Below, in pieces: positions 30,278 to 37,066 of a stretch of 64,000 nucleotides of DNA. Position 1 is the stretch's first letter, and every line of letters begins with the position of its first letter. This DNA is from Bacteroidota bacterium (GTDB taxonomy: Bacteria > Bacteroidota > Bacteroidia > Flavobacteriales > Weeksellaceae): contig JAEWYW010000062.1 of assembly GCA_023458535.1 (NCBI GenBank), forward strand, positions 127,094-191,093, written 5' to 3'. The notes beneath the pieces were generated by a model. That model did no database searches. It was not told where the DNA came from and worked only from the letters and a program-made list of their open reading frames with translations. The translations under genes were made by a program, and so were the position numbers.

Positions 30278-31168
30278 ATGCTGAGTCTGAGTCACTTTAC
30301 AAATCAACAAATACTTCACTTGCTGGAGGAAGCACAATCTTTTGCCCAAGGGAAAGTTTTAAAGCCTAAAAAGCAAATTTTTGTTTCGAATCTTTTTTTT
30401 GAAGACAGTACGCGTACCAAAACGAGCTTTGATATTGCAGAAAGAAAATTAGGATTGGAAGTAGTCCCTTTTGATGTCACACATTCATCCGTTAACAAAG
30501 GTGAATCTCTCTATGATACTGTTAAAACACTTGAAAGCATTGGTGTTAATTTAGTAGTGATTCGTCACAAACAAAATGAGTATTATAAAGAACTTTCGAG
30601 TTTAAATATTCCAGTGATTAATGGCGGTGACGGAACCGGAAACCATCCTTCGCAATGTCTACTAGATTTATTAACAATTAAAGAAGAATTTGGATCTTTT
30701 GAAGGCTTAAAAGTGGGAATAGTTGGTGATGTGAAACACAGCAGAGTGGCCAATTCAGACGCTGAGGCTTTAAGAAAATTAGGTGCAAAAGTCTATTTTT
30801 CTGGTCCTGAAAATTGGTTTGATGAAGGAGCCCTGATTAATGGAACGTATTTGCAGTTGGATCAGTTGGTAAAAGAGGTTGATGTTCTCATGCTTTTGAG
30901 AATTCAGCATGAAAGACACGATTCTAAGATGAGTTTTTCCAGGGAGGAGTATCACAAAAAATATGGTTTAACCAAAGAACGTGAAAAGTTGATGAAACCC
31001 AACGCTATCATCATGCATCCAGCACCCATTAACAGAGGTGTTGAGATTGATACCGAACTGGTGGAATGCGAGCGTTCACGGATTTTTAAACAAATGGAAA
31101 ACGGTGTTTACGCCAGAATGGCAATTTTAAAAGACGCCTTAGAACAAAAAGGGTTTGAGTTTGAATAA
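30278..31168 (+). CDS. pyrB: Aspartate carbamoyltransferase catalytic chain
   Basis: 296 residues. Carbamoyl-phosphate site: FEDSTRTKTSFDIAERKLG (STRT motif); HPSQCLLDLLT supplies the HPxQ motif; DVKHSRVANSDAEAL and LRIQHERHD follow; MHPAPINRGVEI closes the aspartate site. It makes carbamoyl-aspartate, the first committed step of pyrimidine synthesis. No pyrI or pyrR is next to it; instead an attenuator-like leader precedes it. carA and carB follow, so the cell couples carbamoyl-phosphate supply and use in one cluster. A heptad-repeat element separates it from carA. Identification is certain. Confidence 0.97.
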   Translation: MLSLSHFTNQQILHLLEEAQSFAQGKVLKPKKQIFVSNLFFEDSTRTKTSFDIAERKLGLEVVPFDVTHSSVNKGESLYDTVKTLESIGVNLVVIRHKQNEYYKELSSLNIPVINGGDGTGNHPSQCLLDLLTIKEEFGSFEGLKVGIVGDVKHSRVANSDAEALRKLGAKVYFSGPENWFDEGALINGTYLQLDQLVKEVDVLMLLRIQHERHDSKMSFSREEYHKKYGLTKEREKLMKPNAIIMHPAPINRGVEIDTELVECERSRIFKQMENGVYARMAILKDALEQKGFEFE

Positions 31169-31176
31169 AAGAAAAT

Positions 31177-31247
31177 AAGATACAAGATTTCAGATATCAG
31201 ACAAACAATTATAAGTCTGAAATCTGAGGTCTAGGATCTAACATCTA
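31177..31247. repeat. Inverted heptad-repeat element between pyrB and carA
   Basis: Left arm AAGATAC, AAGATTT, CAGATAT, CAGACAA (31177-31204); right arm AAGTCTG, AAATCTG, AGGTCTA, GGATCTA, ACATCTA (31213-31247); spacer 8 bp. The arms fold into a long imperfect hairpin. It starts 8 bp after pyrB and ends 9 bp before carA. Confidence 0.78.
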
Positions 31248-31256
31248 ATAAAAAAA

Positions 31257-32378
31257 ATGAAAAAGAAATTAATATTAGAATCGGGTGAAGTTTTCCACGG
31301 TAAAGGTTTTGGAGCCAACGTGGATACCGATGGAGAAGTGGTTTTCAATACAGGAATGACAGGATATCAGGAGCTGATCTCCGATCCTTCGTACTGCGGA
31401 CAGATCGTTTGCATGACCTATCCTTTGATTGGGAACTATGGAATTAATCGTGATGACTACGAAAGTATTGAACCTGCTATTAAAGGTTTAATTGTAAAGG
31501 AAATTTGCGATTTACCTTCTAATTTCCGTACGCAGATGGATTTGGACGAGTTTTTCCAAAAGAGAAATTTGAGCGGAATTCAAGGTGTTGATACCAGAAA
31601 ATTAACTAGAATTCTTCGCAATAAGGGCGTAGTAAAAGGAAAGATAGTTGATGCCGAGGCAGATGAGAATGCTGTTATTGAAGACTTGAAATCAACCAAT
31701 TTTCCTACCAATCAAGTGGAAACGGTTTCCACAAAAACGCCTTACGCTGCTCCAGGAAGAGGTTTTAAAGTGGTTTTGGTGGATTTTGGATCTAAATTAG
31801 GCATTATTCGTGAGCTTTCTCAGAGAGATTGCGACATCACGGTGGTTTCTCAAGACACGACTGCCGAAGAAATTTTGTTAATGAATCCCGATGGAGTCAT
31901 GCTTTCCAATGGTCCAGGCGACCCGGAAGACAATCAGCATGCTCTGGAAATGATTCGTGGAATTTTAGGAAAAGTGCCGATCTTCGGAATATGTTTGGGA
32001 CATCAGTTAATTGCTTTAGCTTGTGGTGCAAAAACTTTTAAATTGAAATTCGGTCACAGAGGTGGTAATCACCCTGTTTTAAATTTAGAAAAAAATACCG
32101 TAGCCATTACCTCTCAGAATCACGGTTATGCTGTGGATCAGGAGTCTTTAAATGATACCGATCTGGTGGAAACCCACATTGCACTGAACGACAGAACAAA
32201 TGAAGGTGTAAAACACAAAATCCACCCTTGTTTCTCTGTACAGTACCATCCAGAAGCAAGCCCAGGTCCAGAAGACGCGAATTATTTGTTTGATGAGTTT
32301 ATTGATTTAATGGATGAATTTAAGATCCGAGAATCGAGAGCCGAGAACCGAGAGTTAGTGGGAAAAAACTTCAAATAA
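31257..32378 (+). CDS. carA: Carbamoyl-phosphate synthase small subunit
   Basis: 373 residues. The N-terminal CPSase small-chain domain begins MKKKLILESGEVFHGKGFG; the C-terminal glutamine amidotransferase domain has LSNGPGDPEDN, the nucleophile Cys in FGICLGHQLIALACG, and the His/Glu pair in VQYHPEASPGPED. It supplies ammonia to CarB. The normal end is near FDEFIDLMDEFK (residue 356). The last 17 residues (IRESRAENRELVGKNFK) are encoded by a heptad-repeat arm that runs into the gene and should be dispensable. It is third in order after the leader and pyrB and is followed by carB. Identification is certain; the odd tail is directly visible. Confidence 0.97.
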   Translation: MKKKLILESGEVFHGKGFGANVDTDGEVVFNTGMTGYQELISDPSYCGQIVCMTYPLIGNYGINRDDYESIEPAIKGLIVKEICDLPSNFRTQMDLDEFFQKRNLSGIQGVDTRKLTRILRNKGVVKGKIVDAEADENAVIEDLKSTNFPTNQVETVSTKTPYAAPGRGFKVVLVDFGSKLGIIRELSQRDCDITVVSQDTTAEEILLMNPDGVMLSNGPGDPEDNQHALEMIRGILGKVPIFGICLGHQLIALACGAKTFKLKFGHRGGNHPVLNLEKNTVAITSQNHGYAVDQESLNDTDLVETHIALNDRTNEGVKHKIHPCFSVQYHPEASPGPEDANYLFDEFIDLMDEFKIRESRAENRELVGKNFK

Positions 32379-32500
32379 TGAGCGATATATCCAACAAAAC
32401 TTAATCTGTTGCGTGCTGAAAAAACAAAACATATTGTTGTAGTTACATATTTAAACATTAAAAATCTTGATTCTTGGCTCTAGGCTCTAGTATCTAATAT
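32322..32500. repeat. Inverted heptad-repeat element overlapping the carA 3' end
   Basis: Left arm AAGATCC, GAGAATC, GAGAGCC, GAGAACC, GAGAGTT (32322-32356) lies inside carA; right arm CTTGATT, CTTGGCT, CTAGGCT, CTAGTAT, CTAATAT (32466-32500) ends 5 bp before the carB ATG. The 109-bp centre holds no ORF of note. Confidence 0.8.
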
Positions 32501-32505
32501 AAAAA

Positions 32506-35500
32506 ATGAAAAGAAACGACATAAAAACCATCCTTGTTATCGGTTCTGGACCTATCATCATTGGTCAGGCGGCGGAATTCGATTATGCGGGAACACAAGC
32601 TTGCCTTTCCTTAAGAGAGGAAGGTTATAAAGTGATATTAATCAATTCCAATCCGGCAACGATTATGACGGATGTTGAAATCGCAGATAAAGTTTATATC
32701 GAGCCTATTTCTTTGGAATTTGTAAGTCATATCATCCGTAAAGAGCGTCCAGATGCTTTGTTGCCAACTTTGGGTGGACAAACAGGACTGAACATGGCGG
32801 TAGCTTTGGAGAAATCAGGGATTTTAGAAGAGTGTAAAGTAGAAGTTTTGGGAACGAAACTTTCTGCCATCAACAGAGCAGAAGACCGCGATTTGTTCCG
32901 TGAATTGATGCGCGAACTCAACGAACCAGTCCCAGAATCTGACATCGTCAATACGGTGGAAGGTGCTTTGGCTTTTGCAGATGAAATTGGTTATCCTGTA
33001 ATTGTTCGTCCAGCCTTTACCATGGGTGGAACAGGTGGTGGAATTGCCTCTACCGAAGCTGAGTTAAAAGAAATTGCCGAACTTGGTTTAAAACATTCCC
33101 CTGTAACACAGTGTTTGATTGAAAAATCCATTGCTGGCTTCAAAGAAATTGAATACGAAGTAATGCGTGATGCCAACGACAATGCTATTGTGGTTTGTAA
33201 CATGGAAAATATCGATCCAGTGGGTGTTCATACGGGCGATTCTATTGTTGTGGCACCTTCACAGACGCTTTCTGATAGAGAATATCAACTGTTGAGAAAT
33301 GCATCGCTTAAAATTATTAGAGCACTAGGAATTGAGGGTGGTTGCAATGTTCAGTTGGCTTTAGATCCGCATTCTTTTGATTATTATATCATTGAAGTAA
33401 ACCCGAGAGTTTCGCGTTCATCGGCTTTGGCATCGAAGGCTACAGGTTATCCGATTGCGAAAATTGCTGCGAAAATTGCAGTGGGTTTAACGCTTGATGA
33501 AATCATGAATCCTGTTACTGGAAAAACCTATGCGTGTTTTGAGCCCGCTTTGGATTATGTGGTTACGAAGTTTCCAAGATTTCCATTCGATAAGTTTGAA
33601 ACAGCCGACAGAAGACTTTCAACACAGATGAAAGCTACTGGTGAGGTAATGGCAATAGGAAGAAACTTTGAAGAATCTTTACAAAAAGCCATTCGTTCTC
33701 TGGAAACAGGAATCCGTCATTTAGGTTTAAAGAAAAAACAAGCCGATGCATTAACGGCCGAAGAGATTGAAAGAAGAATCCGTGTTTGCGATGATGAGAG
33801 ATTGTTCATCATTGGTGATGCCTTAAGAAAAGGTTACGATTGGGAACAAATTGTAGAATGGAGCAAAATTGATAAATTCTTCATCTGGAAAATTAAAAAG
33901 TTAATTGATTTTGAAACGACAATCAAAGACAATAAATTTGATAAAGAAGTTCTGATTGAAGCTAAGAAATTAGGTTTTGCAGATTTAAATATCGCTCATC
34001 TTTGGGGAATTTCTCAGCGTGAGGTTTTCAATTTCAGAAAAGAAAACGGCATAATGCCTGTTTACAAAATGGTGGACACTTGTGCTGCCGAATTCGAATC
34101 TGAAACACCTTATTTCTATGGAACATACGAAGATGAAAACGAAAGCGTGGTTTCCGACAAAGAAAAAATTATTGTTTTAGGTTCTGGTCCAATCAGAATT
34201 GGTCAGGGTGTGGAGTTCGATTATGCAACGGTTCACTCGGTTTGGGCGATTAAAGAAATGGGTTATGAAGCAATTATCATCAATAATAACCCAGAAACGG
34301 TTTCTACAGATTTCTCTATTTCAGATAAATTATATTTTGAGCCATTAACGGAGGAGGATGTAATGAACATCATCGATTTGGAAAAACCAAAAGGCGTTGT
34401 GGTACAGTTTGGTGGGCAAACAGCCATTAATTTAGCAGATAAATTAGCAGCTCACGGCGTTCAGATTTTGGGAACATCTTTGGAAGATCTAGACAGAGCT
34501 GAAAACAGAGATAAATTCGAAAAAGCGCTTCAGGATTTAGGAATTCCACAGCCCTTGGGTAAAACATCCACCTCAAAAGAGGAAGCCATTGTTATCGCTA
34601 ACGAAATTGGTTATCCAGTATTGGTGCGTCCAAGTTATGTGTTGGGTGGTCGCGCAATGGAAATTGTTTATAATGAGAAAGAGTTGGCGCATTATATGGA
34701 ACATGCCGTGGAAGCAAGTCCAGAGCATCCCGTTTTGGTTGACCGATACCTCACTGGTAAAGAAGTAGAAGTGGATGCGATTTGTGATGGTGAAACCGTG
34801 ATTATTCCGGGCATTATGGAGCATATCGAAAGAGCAGGGGTTCACTCAGGAGACTCTATTGCCGTTTATCCGCCACAAAATTTGAATCAGAAACAAATTG
34901 ACACTTTAGTAGATTATACACAAAGACTTGCCAAAGGTTTGAATATCATTGGTTTGATGAATATTCAGTACGTTATTTCAGACGGTGATGTTTTTGTAAT
35001 TGAGGTAAATCCACGTTCTTCGAGAACGGTTCCTTTCTTATCGAAAATTACCGACGTTCCGATGGCGAACTTGGCTACAAAAGCGGTTTTGGGAGCAAAA
35101 TTAAAAGATTTGGGTTACCAATCTGGCTTGGTTCCGAATAAGGAGGGTGTTTTCGTGAAAGTTCCTGTGTTCTCATTCTCAAAACTTACTAAAGTTGATA
35201 TTTCTTTAGGTCCAGAAATGAAATCTACAGGCGAAGTGATGGGTAAAGATTCTACTCTGGAAAAAGCTTTGTATAAAGGCCTTATTGCAGCAGGAAGAAA
35301 AGTTCCTACACACGGTGCAATTTTGTTCACGGTGGCAGATAAAGATAAAGAAGAAGCGGCGGAGTTTGCGAGACGTTTCAATGATGTTGGTTTCAGAATT
35401 TGGGCGACTGAAGGAACTGCAAAATATTTTGAAGAAAAAGGCATTCCAACAAAAATCGGTTATAAAATTGGTGAAGAAGACGTTAATTTAATTGATCTCA

Positions 35501-35685
35501 TTCAGAAAGGAAAAGTTCAATATGTTGTCAATACCATGACCAAAGGAAAACAAGCCGAAAGAGACGGCTTCCAAATCCGCAGAATGAGTGTTGAAAATGG
35601 TGTTCCATGTCTAACATCCATGGATACCGTGGAAGCAATCTTGAAAGTGATTGAAAGCATGAGCTTCAAGATGCAGGCGATGTAG
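32506..35685 (+). CDS. carB: Carbamoyl-phosphate synthase large subunit
   Basis: 1059 residues, the usual length. It has two homologous ATP-grasp halves (LVIGSGPIIIGQAAEFDYAG at the N-terminus and IVLGSGPIRIGQGVEFDYA near residue 560), each followed by a synthetase core (VEVNPRVSRSSALASKATG; IEVNPRSSRTVPFLSKITD), and a C-terminal MGS-like allosteric domain (ILFTVADKDKEEAAEFARR...FRIWATEGTAKYFEEKG). It makes carbamoyl phosphate from bicarbonate, ATP and ammonia channelled from CarA. It is last in the pyrB-carA-carB cluster and ends in a terminator. Identification is certain. Confidence 0.98.
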   Translation: MKRNDIKTILVIGSGPIIIGQAAEFDYAGTQACLSLREEGYKVILINSNPATIMTDVEIADKVYIEPISLEFVSHIIRKERPDALLPTLGGQTGLNMAVALEKSGILEECKVEVLGTKLSAINRAEDRDLFRELMRELNEPVPESDIVNTVEGALAFADEIGYPVIVRPAFTMGGTGGGIASTEAELKEIAELGLKHSPVTQCLIEKSIAGFKEIEYEVMRDANDNAIVVCNMENIDPVGVHTGDSIVVAPSQTLSDREYQLLRNASLKIIRALGIEGGCNVQLALDPHSFDYYIIEVNPRVSRSSALASKATGYPIAKIAAKIAVGLTLDEIMNPVTGKTYACFEPALDYVVTKFPRFPFDKFETADRRLSTQMKATGEVMAIGRNFEESLQKAIRSLETGIRHLGLKKKQADALTAEEIERRIRVCDDERLFIIGDALRKGYDWEQIVEWSKIDKFFIWKIKKLIDFETTIKDNKFDKEVLIEAKKLGFADLNIAHLWGISQREVFNFRKENGIMPVYKMVDTCAAEFESETPYFYGTYEDENESVVSDKEKIIVLGSGPIRIGQGVEFDYATVHSVWAIKEMGYEAIIINNNPETVSTDFSISDKLYFEPLTEEDVMNIIDLEKPKGVVVQFGGQTAINLADKLAAHGVQILGTSLEDLDRAENRDKFEKALQDLGIPQPLGKTSTSKEEAIVIANEIGYPVLVRPSYVLGGRAMEIVYNEKELAHYMEHAVEASPEHPVLVDRYLTGKEVEVDAICDGETVIIPGIMEHIERAGVHSGDSIAVYPPQNLNQKQIDTLVDYTQRLAKGLNIIGLMNIQYVISDGDVFVIEVNPRSSRTVPFLSKITDVPMANLATKAVLGAKLKDLGYQSGLVPNKEGVFVKVPVFSFSKLTKVDISLGPEMKSTGEVMGKDSTLEKALYKGLIAAGRKVPTHGAILFTVADKDKEEAAEFARRFNDVGFRIWATEGTAKYFEEKGIPTKIGYKIGEEDVNLIDLIQKGKVQYVVNTMTKGKQAERDGFQIRRMSVENGVPCLTSMDTVEAILKVIESMSFKMQAM

Positions 35686-35706
35686 ATTAAAAGTTTTTAT
35701 AAATTT

Positions 35707-35744
35707 AATCCCTCAAAGTTTCAAAAACATTGAGGGATTTTTTT
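35707..35744 (+). terminator. Terminator of the pyr/car cluster
   Basis: AATCCCTCAA / TTGAGGGATT stem, 13-nt loop and a T-run, 21 bp after the carB stop. Confidence 0.85.
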
Positions 35745-35787
35745 GAAAAATAATATTTATTATTTTAATAGAAATTAACATAAAACC

Positions 35788-35795
35788 TATATTTG
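35788..35795 (+). promoter_or_regulatory. -7 box of the lipoprotein gene
   Basis: TATATTTG, 12 bp before the ATG at 35808. The alternative TTG start at 35793 overlaps it. Confidence 0.55.
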
Positions 35796-35807
35796 CAAAA
35801 AAATGTT

Positions 35808-36680
35808 ATGAAAAAAATATACTTTTTACTTTTATCTATATTACTTATTAATTGTAGCAGTGAAAGCACAAATCCCTTGAATAACTCCTCAAATTTTGAT
35901 ACTAAAAAAATAAAAAAAATTACAATTTTAGATCAAGATATTGAGAATGGGGTTATTCAAACACACGAACAATATGATTTAGATTTTGTATATGCTCAAA
36001 ATAATATTACTAATGTTATTGGTTCTATTGGAAATTATAATGAAAATCAAACTTATAGCAATGGGATTTTGAGCAATATTAATATTTCTGCGAATGTTTA
36101 TGGCACAAATTCTTTTTATATTCGTAATTTAACGGTCAATGCTGCAGGCAAATTGGAAAAAACTGTAAATATTGATTATGATATATATGGACAAAGACAT
36201 GAAACACATTTTGAATATCCGAATCCTAACTTAATTATCGTTAAGGAAATTCTTGTGTTACCAAATGGAAATCAAGTATTAACGGATCAAACAAAAAATA
36301 TCCATTTTGTAAATGGTAATGTGCAGAAAATTGAATATTATAATATTAGCCCAAATGCATTATTTCGCATAGATAAATTTGAGTATGATAATAAAATCAA
36401 TCCCAATTTAGGAAATACTCCTAATAGAATTTTAGCGGATCCTTATCACTCATATGTTCCTTATATTTTAAGAAACTATTCTCAACTTTCTAAAAATAAT
36501 GTGGTAAAATACACCAATGTCTATGTTTATGGAACACAAGAAGTTGTTAATGGAATCTATAATATTAACTATATGTATGACTCACAAACAAACTTGCCCA
36601 TTACACAATCCTATACAATAATGGATTCTAGCATGCCTAATAATGGATTTAAAATTACAGCGACATACCAATATCAGTAA
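35808..36680 (+). CDS. Lipoprotein of unknown function
   Basis: 290 residues. A lipoprotein signal (MKKIYFLLLSILLINCSSES) with the Cys in LINC is followed by a Ser/Asn-rich linker. The mature part is beta-rich, with Asn, Tyr and Ile very frequent and repeated short YD-like units (DYDIYGQRHETHFEYPN; KFEYDNKINPN; INYMYDSQTNLPITQSY). It resembles the many flavobacterial lipoproteins of unknown role with RHS/YD-like strands; no enzyme motif is visible. The sequence is more AT-rich than carB next to it, which may reflect recent gain. It has its own promoter box and a long 3' region before a terminator. Confidence 0.7.
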   Translation: MKKIYFLLLSILLINCSSESTNPLNNSSNFDTKKIKKITILDQDIENGVIQTHEQYDLDFVYAQNNITNVIGSIGNYNENQTYSNGILSNINISANVYGTNSFYIRNLTVNAAGKLEKTVNIDYDIYGQRHETHFEYPNPNLIIVKEILVLPNGNQVLTDQTKNIHFVNGNVQKIEYYNISPNALFRIDKFEYDNKINPNLGNTPNRILADPYHSYVPYILRNYSQLSKNNVVKYTNVYVYGTQEVVNGIYNINYMYDSQTNLPITQSYTIMDSSMPNNGFKITATYQYQ

Positions 36681-36933
36681 TTTATATCTGGAAATATGGT
36701 AATGTAATTTCAAACTATTTAGCCTTGTTTATTACATATGCAAAATAGCTGTTATGTTGCATTTTCAATTTTCCTGAAAAATAAGTTGCAACCACATTTA
36801 TGAGTTTAAATTTCCCAATTCAAAAATAGTATTAAGTTTCCTGCTTTTATCTTGTATTTGCAACGAAGTAAAAGCAAGCTTGTTATGAGCTTTGAAAATC
36901 AAGAAATGTAATAATTTATTTTTTACGATATCA
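36681..36933. other. Gene-free interval after the lipoprotein gene
   Basis: No ORF or recognisable RNA is visible. It could be the 3' untranslated part of the lipoprotein message, which would run to the terminator at 36934. Confidence 0.4.
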
Positions 36934-36973
36934 ATACCTAACAGGTTTTTAAAGCTTGTTAAGTATTTTTTTT
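36934..36973 (+). terminator. Plus-strand terminator
   Basis: ATACCTAACAGG / CTTGTTAAGTAT imperfect stem with an AT-rich loop, followed by eight T (36966-36973). Confidence 0.6.
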
Positions 36974-37018
36974 AATGAATTTGGCGGCGGCGCAGCCGCC
37001 GCCAAATTCATTAAAAAA
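36968..37018. repeat. Perfect 24-bp-arm palindrome with a GC-rich core
   Basis: Two perfect 24-bp arms around a 3-nt GCA loop. The inner arms are GGCGGCGGC / GCCGCCGCC, the outer ones AATGAATTT and the T/A runs shared with the two flanking terminators. As a palindrome ending in A on either strand it is not itself a terminator. Confidence 0.75.
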
Positions 37019-37043
37019 GACTCCCAATTTTTGGGAGTCTTTT
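37015..37043 (-). terminator. Terminator of the TonB-dependent receptor-like gene
   Basis: AAAAGACTCCCAA / TTGGGAGTCTTTT stem with a TTT loop; its minus-strand T-run is the outer edge of the palindrome. Confidence 0.85.
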
Positions 37044-37066
37044 CTTTATATGTTTTAGTCTGAAAA

